Below are positions 1-10,242 of a stretch of 64,000 bases of DNA, piece by piece. The stretch lies in contig JAFGUG010000026.1 of NCBI GenBank assembly GCA_016938655.1, positions 62,001 to 126,000 on the forward strand, given 5' to 3'. The translations under genes and the position numbers were made by a program. Each line of letters starts with the position of its first letter. Position 1 is the first letter of the stretch. Origin of the DNA: Thiotrichales bacterium. Its GTDB lineage: Bacteria; Pseudomonadota; Gammaproteobacteria; Thiomicrospirales; Thiomicrospiraceae. The notes beneath the pieces were generated by a model. That model was given only the letters and a program-made list of their open reading frames with translations, made no database searches and was not told the DNA's origin.

Positions 1-1479
1 TGAAAAAATATGCCAATCCAGCCAACCAATTCCAATACCTGAAACAGCTAACGGCGGAACCAAAGCAACGGCGATAGCAACGCCCGCTAAACTTTTGGCA
101 ACCTCTGATCGGGCACTCGCGTAAGCACCTGCAACACCGGAAATAACGGCAACCGCTAAATCTAAAATAGTGGGACTTAAGCGTGCCGCTATTTCAGAAG
201 TAATGGCTTGTAAGGGCGTTATTAATGTTAATAAAATACCAAAAAATAGCGCTAATATAACCCCCACAACTAGGGTTTTCACACTGGTTGAAATCAACTC
301 TATATTTTGACGTAACACTCCCATAGAGAGTGAGATAATCGGCGCCATCAGAGGCGCTAAAATCATTGCACCAATGATGACTGGTGCCGAATTAGCAAAT
401 AGACCAACGGTCGCTAACAACGTAGATAACACCATTAAAACTAAATAGGATTCCGTTAACTGGGCATTCTCTTTTAAGCTAACAAACGTCTCTTTTACTT
501 CATCATAATCAACGTGATGTATCCAAGGCAGAGTCCGGTTAATTAGGGCTTTAACTGCCTCACCTTTAGGTAAGGTCGAAACACAGACAGACTCTTTCGC
601 TTCTTTGTCCTCTTTAACGGGCAATGCTTGACTAATAACTTTTAGCGCATTGGGCTTTACTATAAGTTCCAACTTCTCGTCGGTATAAGGTTGCGAATCA
701 ATTGTGTAGGAGAGAGGTTCATCAGCAGACACCTCAATTGAACTCGATTTAATGTGCCCAATATAGTTAGCCAGTCTTTGCACGCCTTCTTCGTAAGGAA
801 ATAGACGCGAAAACAAAAAACGCACTACTTCTGAAATACTTCTAGGCGCTAAAATAATGGCATCTAAGGTGGAGTGATCAAGCTCTGTTTTACCAATAAT
901 TCTTTTTGTAAAGTCACTATTATCTGGACGATACACAAACGTAATGCCAAGTGCTGCTGTATTTACAACACTGCCTTTTTCAGTTTTTAGCTTAAATCGA
1001 GAGAGGCTTACTCTGCTTAAACTAAAGGTCATCTTAGTTAAATGTTTAATTTTACAAAAAATATTATTATCGATATTTGCAGCAGGTCGCATTATTGTTG
1101 GATTACCCAACATGACCGATCCCAATACAAGGTGGTCGTTACAATAAAGCAGGTCGCTTAACATAGGCTTTTCTGTTGTTTGAATGTCCTCAACAACCTC
1201 TTCGAGTTTTTTAGATACCGGAAACATTCGATAAAGTCGATTCATTTCGGGGTGAGGTAAAAACCCGACACGCCAGTTTTGATTCGATGCTTGAGGGATT
1301 ACCTCATACAAATCTAAATCGCCTAGCCAAAATAGAACCTGGCTCCCCTCTTGAAAATCAAGTGACGCTAATGATTCATAAGCAACAAAGTCACACTGGA
1401 TATTTGTCAACGCCTCTCTAATTGACTCGTCAAACTCTTCCGTAGCACTGGCATCATATACAACATGATATTGCGACAT
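1..1479 (-). CDS. DUF389 membrane protein with lipid-kinase-like N-terminal part (C-terminus cut by window edge)
   Basis: The frame is open on the minus strand from an ATG at 1479 to base 1, so the C-terminus lies outside the window; 493 residues are visible. An AAGGAG ribosome site lies 7 bases upstream. From about residue 325 there are hydrophobic segments with the DUF389 signature (ANSAPVIIGAMILAPLMAPI, then glycine/alanine-rich helices). The roughly 320 residues before it are soluble. Their second half, around LDAIILAPRS and IDSQPYTDEKLELIVKPNAL, resembles the C-terminal beta domain of YegS/diacylglycerol kinase proteins, but I see no GGDGT nucleotide-binding motif. DUF389 function is unknown; a membrane transport or lipid role is only a guess. 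It is transcribed away from nothing obvious and has no operon partner inside the window. Confidence 0.8.
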   Translation of the reverse strand, partial: MSQYHVVYDASATEEFDESIREALTNIQCDFVAYESLASLDFQEGSQVLFWLGDLDLYEVIPQASNQNWRVGFLPHPEMNRLYRMFPVSKKLEEVVEDIQTTEKPMLSDLLYCNDHLVLGSVMLGNPTIMRPAANIDNNIFCKIKHLTKMTFSLSRVSLSRFKLKTEKGSVVNTAALGITFVYRPDNSDFTKRIIGKTELDHSTLDAIILAPRSISEVVRFLFSRLFPYEEGVQRLANYIGHIKSSSIEVSADEPLSYTIDSQPYTDEKLELIVKPNALKVISQALPVKEDKEAKESVCVSTLPKGEAVKALINRTLPWIHHVDYDEVKETFVSLKENAQLTESYLVLMVLSTLLATVGLFANSAPVIIGAMILAPLMAPIISLSMGVLRQNIELISTSVKTLVVGVILALFFGILLTLITPLQAITSEIAARLSPTILDLAVAVISGVAGAYASARSEVAKSLAGVAIAVALVPPLAVSGIGIGWLDWHIFS

Positions 1480-1639
1480 TGCTTTGCTCCTTAAATTGAA
1501 CTAAAAACGTTTAATACAGCAAAACTCAAGCGCGATGTTTTTGCTTAGTGTCGTGATTTCTTCAATCTATTAATGACAGAAAAATAACCATTTATACCGT
1601 TTATAGTTCAGTACAAGCGTTTTTTACTAAAAAGAAGGG

Positions 1640-2026
1640 TTAAGTATTAGATAGAGTTAAGTCATCAATTTTTCTTCTATCACGTTTACTGGGTCTGCCT
1701 GCGCCTTTTTCCCGATAACCAACCAATGCCATATCGGCCGTTGGCTTACGTTGATTCAGAACTTCGCTGTCTAACTGATAGAGTGTTAATGCCTGCTCAG
1801 AACCACCGCGTTTGTCGCTGACCACCAATACGGTTACTTCAATACGACGATGCACTTGAGTTATTTTGAGTTTATCGCCCACACTCAAGGTTTTACTGGC
1901 TTTGGGTTTGTAACCATTCAGTTCAACTTTACCGCCTTTAATGGCCTCCAAAGCGACACCACGCGTCTTAAAGAACCGAGCTGCCCACAACCACTTATCA
2001 ACCCGCAATTTATCCATCTCTGACAT
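1640..2026 (-). CDS. hslR: Ribosome-associated heat shock protein Hsp15 (S4 RNA-binding domain)
   Basis: This 128-residue protein has the S4 domain near its N-terminus (MDKLRVDKWLWAARFFKTRG, then GGKVELNG and the VGDKLKI strand), followed by a basic C-terminal tail (GAGRPSKRDRRK) as in Hsp15. In E. coli, Hsp15 binds free 50S subunits that still carry a nascent chain and helps to recycle them. It lies 18 bases downstream of hemF on the same strand, so the two are probably cotranscribed. Length and motif order are normal for the family. A generic S4-domain RNA-binding protein is the only alternative. Confidence 0.9.
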   Translation of the reverse strand: MSEMDKLRVDKWLWAARFFKTRGVALEAIKGGKVELNGYKPKASKTLSVGDKLKITQVHRRIEVTVLVVSDKRGGSEQALTLYQLDSEVLNQRKPTADMALVGYREKGAGRPSKRDRRKIDDLTLSNT

Positions 2027-2044
2027 AACGTATCTATCGCCTGT

Positions 2045-3037
<993 letters not shown>

Positions 3038-3207
3038 TTATTTTAACCCGAAAACGAACGGCTTATCATCCGCTTAACTTTAAAGACCAGCAGATTCATC
3101 TAATTACATGAAAAGGTGAGGAGACTTGTATTCAACCATTTCAAAAATTATGATTTATACTAATCAGACCGTTTTACCCTTACCCAATTAATTTTAAGAG
3201 GTGCAAT

Positions 3208-3975
3208 ATGCATTCTAAATCTCTGCTGATTCTTACTACCACGGCTTTAATAGCGCTTAACAGCACGGTTGCCAACAGCAGCTGGTGGGATAAGGGTGCT
3301 GAAATGCTTAAAGGCGTTCAAGAGAAGGTACCAGATGCACTGCCAAGTAGCACGCCGAATGTAAGTTCATTATCGTCAGAAGACCTGCAAAAAGCCTTTA
3401 AAGAAGCCTTAACGCAAGGCTCTGAAGCGGTGGTGAGTCAACTGAGTTTACAAGATGGCTTTAATGGCGATAAAGCGATTCACATTCCCCTGCCCAAAAG
3501 CTTACAAAAAGCCCAATCCGTGTTAGAAAAAGTGGGTATGGGTAACCTAATGGACGACCTAGAATTAAAACTCAACCGTGCAGCAGAGGCCGCCACTCCA
3601 GAAGCCAAAGCCCTGTTTGTGAACGCCATTAAAGAGATGAGTTTTGAAGATGTGCAAAAAATCTATAACGGCCCACAAGATTCTGCTACTCAATATTTGC
3701 GTTCTAAAACAGGAACCGACCTTGAAGCCAAAATGCGCCCGATTATTGAAAACAGTTTAAACAGTGTGGGTGCGGTGAGTGCCTATGATAAAGCGATAGC
3801 CGAATACAAAGATTTACCGTTTGTACCCAATGTAAAAGCCGACCTTCTGCAACACGTTACTGAAAAAGGCATGGACGGCATGTTCTACTACTTGGCCAAA
3901 GAGGAGGCGGCCATTCGTGAAAACCCTGTTAAACAGACCACCGAAATTCTTAAAAAAGTATTTGGAAGTAACTAA
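3208..3975 (+). CDS. DUF4197 family exported protein
   Basis: This 255-residue protein starts with a signal peptide (MHSKSLLILTTTALIALNSTVANS) and then matches the DUF4197 pattern: a GLKEAL-like block (LQKAFKEALTQGSEAVVSQL), IHIPLPKSLQKAQSVL, and a C-terminal GMFYYLAKEEAAIRENP. The function of DUF4197 is not known. A GAGGTG ribosome site sits 5 bases before the ATG. It ends 3 bases before the M48 protease gene, so the two form a tight operon and probably act together in the periplasm. The family call is from memory of conserved blocks, not from a search. Confidence 0.85.
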   Translation: MHSKSLLILTTTALIALNSTVANSSWWDKGAEMLKGVQEKVPDALPSSTPNVSSLSSEDLQKAFKEALTQGSEAVVSQLSLQDGFNGDKAIHIPLPKSLQKAQSVLEKVGMGNLMDDLELKLNRAAEAATPEAKALFVNAIKEMSFEDVQKIYNGPQDSATQYLRSKTGTDLEAKMRPIIENSLNSVGAVSAYDKAIAEYKDLPFVPNVKADLLQHVTEKGMDGMFYYLAKEEAAIRENPVKQTTEILKKVFGSN

Positions 3976-3978
3976 GTT

Positions 3979-4794
3979 ATGAACCGCAGCATCAAACTAC
4001 TGGCCATCGGCTTTACGCTATTAAGTCTAACCGCCTGTTTAGGCACGCAACAAACCACCAAGCAAGGTACCGTTGGCATTGAGCGTCAGCAGTTAATGAT
4101 GATCTCAGAACAAGAGATGACCCAAGGAGCGGACAAAGCCTATGATGCCATTCTTAGAGAGGCCAGAGAGAAGAAAACGCTTAATACCGACCCGAAAATG
4201 GTCGAACGTATTCGCATTATTGGCAACCGCCTAATTCCACAAACTGCAGTTTATCGTGCCGATGCGCCACGCTGGGATTGGGAAATTAATCTCATTAAGT
4301 CTGACCAACTAAATGCGTGGTGTATGCCGGGTGGCAAAATCGCATTTTACACCGGTATTATTCAAAAGCTGAACTTATCGGATGATGAAATCGCAGCAAT
4401 TATGGGGCACGAAATGGCTCACGCTCTACGTGAACACGGTCGTGAACGTGCTTCACAAGCCCAATTAACACAAGTTGGTCTAACCGCACTACAAATTTTT
4501 ACCGGTGTGCAAGGCCCAATGCTAGATGCAACCGCGATGGCCTTGAACGTAACCCTTACCTTACCCAATAGTCGAACTCATGAAACCGAAGCCGATAGAA
4601 TGGGCGTTGAACTGGCCGCTCGTGCTGGGTTTAACCCTTACGCTGCGGTAAATGTTTGGCAAAAAATGGCCGAACAAAGCAACGGTGCGCCACCGGAAAT
4701 ATTAAGCACGCACCCTGCACCAAGTACCCGAATTAAAGACTTAAAAAAATACGCAAAAAAAGTTGAACCTTTATACCTCCAAGCCAAACGCTAA
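3979..4794 (+). CDS. M48 family zinc metalloprotease, lipoprotein (LoiP/YggG-like)
   Basis: A lipoprotein signal peptide ends in the lipobox LTAC with Cys20. The zinc-protease motif HEMAH is at residues 144-148 and the third ligand is Glu204 in THETEADRMG, which is the standard M48 arrangement. At 271 residues it is the size of LoiP/YggG, an outer-membrane-anchored quality-control protease, and lacks the TPR part of BepA. It follows the DUF4197 gene by 3 bases. The substrate is unknown. Confidence 0.92.
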   Translation: MNRSIKLLAIGFTLLSLTACLGTQQTTKQGTVGIERQQLMMISEQEMTQGADKAYDAILREAREKKTLNTDPKMVERIRIIGNRLIPQTAVYRADAPRWDWEINLIKSDQLNAWCMPGGKIAFYTGIIQKLNLSDDEIAAIMGHEMAHALREHGRERASQAQLTQVGLTALQIFTGVQGPMLDATAMALNVTLTLPNSRTHETEADRMGVELAARAGFNPYAAVNVWQKMAEQSNGAPPEILSTHPAPSTRIKDLKKYAKKVEPLYLQAKR

Positions 4795-4892
4795 AACCAA
4801 AGCTTAAAAGCAATCAATATGACCTCTTTGGCAATAGATTGTTAAAATAAACGGTTATTGAACTACCCAGAATTATCAAAACAGGACACGCT

Positions 4893-5603
4893 ATGTACCT
4901 TAACCCTTTTCACCAAACAGAAAATGGCTTCGTCAGTATTCAACCTGAACAAGCAAGCCGTTTTGCCAAAGAGGTCGCTCAAGACTTTAACCCTTTACAC
5001 AATCCCGATTCAAAACGGTTTTGTGTGCCAGGTGACTTACTGTTTGCATTGGTATTATCAAAGACAGGCCTGTCTTCAAAAATGGTTTTTAACTACACCG
5101 GTATGGTGGGTAAAGACGTATTACTCAACTTTCCAACGGATGCTGGAAGCGAATTTAATATTACCGACAATCAAAACAAAAAATACCTAGATGTAACACG
5201 CGAAGGGGAAACCAGCACGGATCTGGCAATGATTGAATCCTTTACTCGCGCCTACGTAGCGTTTTCGGGACACAGCTTTCCGCACATTTTGGTGCCGTTA
5301 ATGCAAGAGCATAACGTGATGATTAACCCAGAACGCCCGATGGTGATTTATGAAAGCATGGCATTTGAGTTTGACCGTTTAGACCTACAAGCACCCACCT
5401 TAGAGTTCGCCAACAGCGAATTAGCGGTTAATGGCAAACGCGGCACGGTCACCCTTCACTTCAACGTTATCGACAACAGTAAAATCGTTGGTAAAGGTTG
5501 TAAGACAATGGTATTAAGTGGCCTAAGAGAGTTTCATGGCGAACAGGTGCAAGGCTTAGTCGATGCCTATGAAGCTACCAAAGCAAGTTATCAATCCGCT
5601 TAA
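4893..5603 (+). CDS. DUF3581 family protein
   Basis: The 236-residue cytoplasmic protein begins MYLNPFHQTENGFVSIQPEQ and contains FAKEVAQDFNPLHNPDSKRF, VPGDLLFALVL and AFSGHSFPHILVPLMQEHNV, which I associate with the gammaproteobacterial DUF3581 family. The NPLH/PGDLLFA layout recalls hot-dog-fold (MaoC-like) hydratases, which is inference. No signal peptide or membrane segment is seen. A CAGGCCTG palindrome lies inside the gene at 5065-5072. An intrinsic terminator follows 20 bases after the stop. Confidence 0.75.
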   Translation: MYLNPFHQTENGFVSIQPEQASRFAKEVAQDFNPLHNPDSKRFCVPGDLLFALVLSKTGLSSKMVFNYTGMVGKDVLLNFPTDAGSEFNITDNQNKKYLDVTREGETSTDLAMIESFTRAYVAFSGHSFPHILVPLMQEHNVMINPERPMVIYESMAFEFDRLDLQAPTLEFANSELAVNGKRGTVTLHFNVIDNSKIVGKGCKTMVLSGLREFHGEQVQGLVDAYEATKASYQSA

Positions 5604-5623
5604 TTTTGGCCAAATAAAGATGC

Positions 5624-5661
5624 AAAAAGGGCTAAACCCAGACAGGTTTTAGCCCTTTTTT
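5624..5661 (+). terminator. Intrinsic terminator after the DUF3581 gene
   Basis: Inverted arms AAAAAGGGCTAAACC and GGTTTTAGCCCTTTTT (one-base bulge) enclose a short loop and run into a T tract. The A-rich left arm means it could also stop minus-strand transcripts coming from tsaC. Confidence 0.85.
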
Positions 5662-5691
5662 ATATCCTAATTTCTCTCAGTATTAATTCAA

Positions 5692-6240
5692 CTACCTCAA
5701 CACCTCACCACTCACCGCATCACGGATTTGTGTGGGTTTGTCTAAATGCCCTAAAGCACCTTGAACGCAGAGTAATTGATTACCCAAAGATTGGTTAATT
5801 TCAGTGCAGGATTTTGCAGGTGGCTGGCCGGTTAAGTTGGCGCTGCTGGAAACAATTGGCGAGCCAAATTCATTGCACATGGCTTGAACAATTGGGTGGT
5901 CAGAGACTCGAATAGCCACCGTGTTTCTGCCACCGGTTATCCAATCCGGCAAGGCTTGTTTTAGCGGCAAAACCCAAGTGACGGGCCCCGGCCAAGTTTG
6001 TAAAACGGTGTCTTCCCACTCGGTTCCAGTCAACTCAACATAAGGTAGAATTTGTTCAACGGAGGCGGCGACTAAAATCACCCCTTTTTCGATTGGGCGC
6101 TGTTTCACGTGGAACAGTTTTTCAAGGGCTTGTTGATTAAACGGATCACACCCCAAACCGTAAACGGCTTCGGTTGGGTAGGCAATAACCTCACCGGCTT
6201 TTAAGGCTTTAACGGCTAAGGTAATATTGGACGTATTCAA
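5692..6240 (-). CDS. tsaC: L-threonylcarbamoyladenylate synthase (Sua5/YrdC family)
   Basis: The 182-residue single-domain YrdC protein shows the family blocks AYPTEAVYGLGCDPFN, KLFHVKQRPIEKG and SPIVSSSANLTGQPP. It makes threonylcarbamoyl-AMP from threonine, bicarbonate and ATP, the first step of t6A formation at tRNA position 37. The short form without the Sua5 C-terminal domain is usual in Gammaproteobacteria. The codons for LFHVKQ contain a perfect parS-type 16-mer at 6101-6116. It lies 21 bases downstream of thrB on the same strand. Confidence 0.95.
   Translation of the reverse strand: MNTSNITLAVKALKAGEVIAYPTEAVYGLGCDPFNQQALEKLFHVKQRPIEKGVILVAASVEQILPYVELTGTEWEDTVLQTWPGPVTWVLPLKQALPDWITGGRNTVAIRVSDHPIVQAMCNEFGSPIVSSSANLTGQPPAKSCTEINQSLGNQLLCVQGALGHLDKPTQIRDAVSGEVLR
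6101..6116. other. parS-type centromere site (ParB binding) inside tsaC
   Basis: TGTTTCACGTGGAACA matches the bacterial parS consensus TGTTYCACGTGRAACA at every position. It is embedded in the tsaC coding sequence. ParB loads at such sites, which cluster around oriC in most bacteria. Three further sites at 43.4, 46.3 and 49.7 kb strengthen the call. Confidence 0.85.
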
Positions 6241-6244
6241 AACA

Positions 6245-6256
6245 AGCAGGCCTGCT
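6245..6256. repeat. Intergenic AGCAGGCCTGCT palindrome
   Basis: A full 12-base copy of the over-represented palindrome lies in the 21-base gap between thrB and tsaC. It may fold as a small hairpin in the transcript. Confidence 0.8.
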
Positions 6257-6261
6257 GACTT

Positions 6262-7224
6262 TTAAATGGAAGCGACAGACGCTTGGTGAATACTTAATAC
6301 CCGTTTAAAGACATCAGGATCTTTAATTTGAGTCATTTCACCTTCGCGTGGGAAGTGTTTATCTTTTAAACGTGATAAAAAGAAACGCAACGCGGCCAAA
6401 CGCAATGCGGATGGCCAAGCGGCCTGCTCTTCTGATGTTAAAGCACGTTGACTTTGGTATTCAGAGACCATGGTTTGAATCTTTTCAGCATCAAATTGGA
6501 TATCAGCAGGCCTGTCAGCGTGCACACGACACCAGTCGTTCACCATCACGGCTAAATCGTACAACATGGGCGCATTGCAAGCGTAATAAAGGTCAATAAT
6601 CCCAGACAACGTATCCCCATCAAACAAGGCATTATCACAAAACAGATCTGCGTGAATCACACCTTGAGGCAGGTGTGCCCAATCGGTATTTGATTGAAAA
6701 GCCAATTCGGTTTCAATCATTTGTTTTTCATCGTCTGGCAACACGTCTTTTAAGATGTTAAACGTCGCCTGCATCCAATCTAAACCACGATCATTCGCTC
6801 TAAACTGATCAAAATCGGCACCCGCTTTATGAAAACGCGCCAATTGCTGCCCCATTACACCGGTTTGAACCAATGAAGGGTCTTCAACACCGCCACCCGT
6901 TAAACGTTCAACCAGCGCAGCAGGTTTACCATACAGCTCTTTAAGGTAACCATTGGACAGGGTTGGAATCGGGTGCGCTGTAGGGATTTTATGGTCGGCC
7001 ATGAACGCCATAATATTCAAGAAATATGGCAGTTCATCGAAGGTGTGATGTTCAAAAATGGTTAATACAAATCGGTGAATCATCCCATCCAACTGGGTAT
7101 TAACAAAGTAGTTGGTGTTTTCAATACCGGCACTGATGCCTGCAAACGATTCTAAGGTACCTACCTGATAATCTTTTAAAAACTCGATAAGTTGGGGTTC
7201 TTCAACGACTGTATAGACAGACAT
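6262..7224 (-). CDS. thrB: Homoserine kinase (ThrB, APH-fold type)
   Basis: The 320-residue protein matches the aminoglycoside-phosphotransferase-fold homoserine kinase found in many proteobacteria: GISAGIENTNYFV near residue 30, the kinase catalytic block GVIHADLFCDNALF and the metal-binding GIIDLYYACNAP. It phosphorylates homoserine in threonine synthesis. It is not the GHMP-type ThrB of enteric bacteria. No thrA or thrC is next to it. It is divergent from polA across a 131-base gap. Confidence 0.93.
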   Translation of the reverse strand: MSVYTVVEEPQLIEFLKDYQVGTLESFAGISAGIENTNYFVNTQLDGMIHRFVLTIFEHHTFDELPYFLNIMAFMADHKIPTAHPIPTLSNGYLKELYGKPAALVERLTGGGVEDPSLVQTGVMGQQLARFHKAGADFDQFRANDRGLDWMQATFNILKDVLPDDEKQMIETELAFQSNTDWAHLPQGVIHADLFCDNALFDGDTLSGIIDLYYACNAPMLYDLAVMVNDWCRVHADRPADIQFDAEKIQTMVSEYQSQRALTSEEQAAWPSALRLAALRFFLSRLKDKHFPREGEMTQIKDPDVFKRVLSIHQASVASI

Positions 7225-7355
7225 AGAGTAAAGTCTCTTTAAACGTTAATTATTCGGTAAAATAGTGCATTCAATAGTTCGAATAACGCCGTGCGGTTCG
7301 ACTATCTATACAAATTGATTAATTCAGTGCGAATTTTACCATAACAGGCTGTTAA

Positions 7356-10181
7356 ATGACTCAACCGAATACACAACTCATCACGAATCCCGATAGCCCA
7401 TTTATTTTAGTGGATGGCTCCTCTTATCTGTTTCGTGCTTTTCACGCCATGCCACCGCTAACCAACTCAAAAGGCCAAGCAACCGGGGCTATTTATGGCG
7501 TGATTAATATGTTGGGTAAACTGCTGGAACAGTATCAGCCAGAAAAGATAGCCGTGGTATTTGACGCCAAAGGCAAAACGTTTCGTAACGATATGTATAG
7601 TGAATACAAAGCACACCGCCCGCCCATGCCGGATGAGTTACGCACGCAAATTGCGCCACTGCATGAGTTGGTTACCGCTTTTGGTTTGCCTTTATTAGTG
7701 ATTGAAGGCGTGGAAGCCGATGACGTAATTGGAACCCTTGCGCAACAAGCCACCGAGGCCAAACACGATACCCTTATTTCTACTGGCGATAAGGATATGG
7801 CGCAATTGGTTAACGAACACGTCACCCTAATTAACACCATGAACGATTCGCTTTCTACGCCTGAAACAGTCTTAGAGAAATTTGGTGTTCGTCCTGACCA
7901 AATCATCGACTACTTAGCACTCATGGGCGACACAGCGGATAACATTCCAGGGATTCCAAAGTGCGGACCTAAAACCGCGGTTAAATGGTTACAAGCACAC
8001 GGTAATATTGACCGTTTAGTTGAAAACTCGTCGATGATTGGTGGCAAGATTGGTGAAAATCTCCGGGATAACTTAGAGCAGTTAGCTTTATCACGTGAAC
8101 TAACCACCATTAAACTCGATTGCGAACTGCCGATTAACCTTGCGGATATTCAACGCCAACCGGCTGACCTAGAAAAACTGGCAGAACTGTTTAGCGAATA
8201 CGAGTTTAAATCTTGGTTAAACCAAGTGCTAAAAGGCCAAGTACCGTTCTCAAAATCGAGTGGTACCAAAGCACACAGCCAAACGCTGTCAAAAAACTCC
8301 AAAAGTGCTCCGGTTCAAGCCAGTCCAACAAACTCGGTAGTCGAAACCGAAATGACCGGCTCCAGTGCGTATGAAACCGTTTTTACCGAAGCGCAGTTTG
8401 ATCAATGGGTTAACCGTTTAAAGCAAGCAGACTTGATTTCTGTTGACACCGAAACCACCTCGCTCGATACCATGCAGGCCAAGATTGTTGGTATCTGCTT
8501 TGCGGTGCAAGAAACCGAATCTCGACAGGCCTGCTATATTCCGTTAGCACACGATTACGAAGGCGCGCCAGAACAATTGGATATGGCAATGGTATTAAAT
8601 ACACTAAAACCCATCCTAGAAGATCCAAATGTCGCTAAATGTGGTCAAAATCTAAAATACGACTGGCACGTGTTCAAAAACCACGACATTGAGCTACAAG
8701 GTATTCGTTTTGACACCATGCTTGAATCGTACACCTTTAACAGTGTGGCAACCCGCCACAATATGGATGACTTGGCGCTTAAATACCTAAATCACCGCAC
8801 GATTCACTTTGAAGAGATTGCGGGTAAAGGCAAGAAACAGCTGACCTTCAACCAAATTGAGATTGAAGTGGCTGCACCCTATGCCGCCGAAGATGCCGAT
8901 ATTACCCTACAACTTCACCAGACACTTTGGCCACAAATCGAAGCAGAAGCCACCCTTTCAAAGGTACTTACTGACATAGAAGTCCCTTTACTGCCGGTTT
9001 TAGCACACATGGAGCGTAACGGCGTATTACTGGATACCAATATGTTGGCAATTCAGAGTGACGAGCTCACCAAAAAGCTCGCCGATCTTGAACAAAAAGC
9101 ACATTTAATCGCCGGAGAGGTTTTTAACCTCAACTCCTCAAAACAGCTGCAAGTGATTCTATTTGAAAATTTAGACCTGCCAATTCTGAAAAAGACGCCT
9201 AAAGGTCAACCTTCAACCGCCGAACCGGTATTGGCTGAGTTGGCCGAGCAAGGGCACGAAATGCCCACCTTGATTTTAGAGTATCGCAGTATGGCGAAAC
9301 TGAAATCGACTTACACCGATGCTCTGCCAAAACAGATCAACCCAAATACCGGTCGAGTGCACACCTCTTATCAGCAAGCGGTGGCGTCAACCGGGCGTTT
9401 ATCGTCAACCGATCCTAACTTGCAGAATATTCCGGTACGCTCTGCCGAAGGTCGCCGTATTCGACAAGCATTTATTGCGGAACCCGGACATAAACTCATC
9501 GCCGCCGACTATTCGCAAATAGAGTTACGAATTATGGCGCACCTTTCGGGTGATGCTGGTCTATTAAATGCTTTCTCAAAAGGGCTTGATGTTCACCAAG
9601 CGACCGCCGCCGAAATTTTTGGCGTGCCTTTAGAACAAGTGACCACCGAGCAACGTCGCAGTGCCAAAGCGGTCAACTTTGGTCTTATTTACGGCATGTC
9701 GGCATTTGGTTTGGCCAAACAGCTCAACGTGAGTCGTAACTTGGCGCAAGAGTATATTAACCTCTATTTCTCGCGTTACCCGGATGTGTTAACCTATATG
9801 GACACCACCAAAGAGAACGCCAAATCGAATGGATTTGTTGAAACCTTAATGGGACGCCGCTTGTATCTGCCGGACATTAATGCCAGCAACGGGATGTTGC
9901 GACAATATGCAGAACGAACCGCTATTAACGCACCCATGCAAGGAACGGCGGCCGACATTATTAAAACCGCGATGATCAACATGGAATCGTGGTTAAAAAC
10001 CTGCCCGTATGACATCAAAATGATTATGCAAGTACACGATGAATTGGTTTTTGAGGTCGCTGATGAAGATATGGAAGCGGTCAAACCCCATATAAAATCG
10101 ATTATGGAGTCGGCCTTAACCTTGAACGTACCGCTGATTGTCGATATGGGTGAAGGCATTAACTGGGATGAAGCGCATTAA
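7356..10181 (+). CDS. polA: DNA polymerase I
   Basis: The 941-residue protein has all three parts: an N-terminal 5'-3' exonuclease (VDGSSYLFRAFHAMPPL, then DNIPGIPKCGPKTA), a 3'-5' proofreading domain with DTETT at about residue 364, and a family A polymerase domain with DYSQIELR (Asp718) and MQVHDELVFEV (Asp895). The proofreading acidic residues are present, so the exonuclease is probably active. It works in Okazaki fragment maturation and repair. In E. coli polA and engB are also near neighbours in the origin-proximal part of the chromosome. Confidence 0.98.
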   Translation: MTQPNTQLITNPDSPFILVDGSSYLFRAFHAMPPLTNSKGQATGAIYGVINMLGKLLEQYQPEKIAVVFDAKGKTFRNDMYSEYKAHRPPMPDELRTQIAPLHELVTAFGLPLLVIEGVEADDVIGTLAQQATEAKHDTLISTGDKDMAQLVNEHVTLINTMNDSLSTPETVLEKFGVRPDQIIDYLALMGDTADNIPGIPKCGPKTAVKWLQAHGNIDRLVENSSMIGGKIGENLRDNLEQLALSRELTTIKLDCELPINLADIQRQPADLEKLAELFSEYEFKSWLNQVLKGQVPFSKSSGTKAHSQTLSKNSKSAPVQASPTNSVVETEMTGSSAYETVFTEAQFDQWVNRLKQADLISVDTETTSLDTMQAKIVGICFAVQETESRQACYIPLAHDYEGAPEQLDMAMVLNTLKPILEDPNVAKCGQNLKYDWHVFKNHDIELQGIRFDTMLESYTFNSVATRHNMDDLALKYLNHRTIHFEEIAGKGKKQLTFNQIEIEVAAPYAAEDADITLQLHQTLWPQIEAEATLSKVLTDIEVPLLPVLAHMERNGVLLDTNMLAIQSDELTKKLADLEQKAHLIAGEVFNLNSSKQLQVILFENLDLPILKKTPKGQPSTAEPVLAELAEQGHEMPTLILEYRSMAKLKSTYTDALPKQINPNTGRVHTSYQQAVASTGRLSSTDPNLQNIPVRSAEGRRIRQAFIAEPGHKLIAADYSQIELRIMAHLSGDAGLLNAFSKGLDVHQATAAEIFGVPLEQVTTEQRRSAKAVNFGLIYGMSAFGLAKQLNVSRNLAQEYINLYFSRYPDVLTYMDTTKENAKSNGFVETLMGRRLYLPDINASNGMLRQYAERTAINAPMQGTAADIIKTAMINMESWLKTCPYDIKMIMQVHDELVFEVADEDMEAVKPHIKSIMESALTLNVPLIVDMGEGINWDEAH

Positions 10182-10242
10182 ACTGGCCGCTTAATGACCC
10201 AACAAAAAAGAATTTAAATTTAACTTTTAGGAAATTAACCCC

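Noticed and set aside
7535-7906. Minus-strand open frame of 123 codons inside polA
   Set aside because: It is opposite the conserved 5'-3' exonuclease domain and shows no independent start signal.
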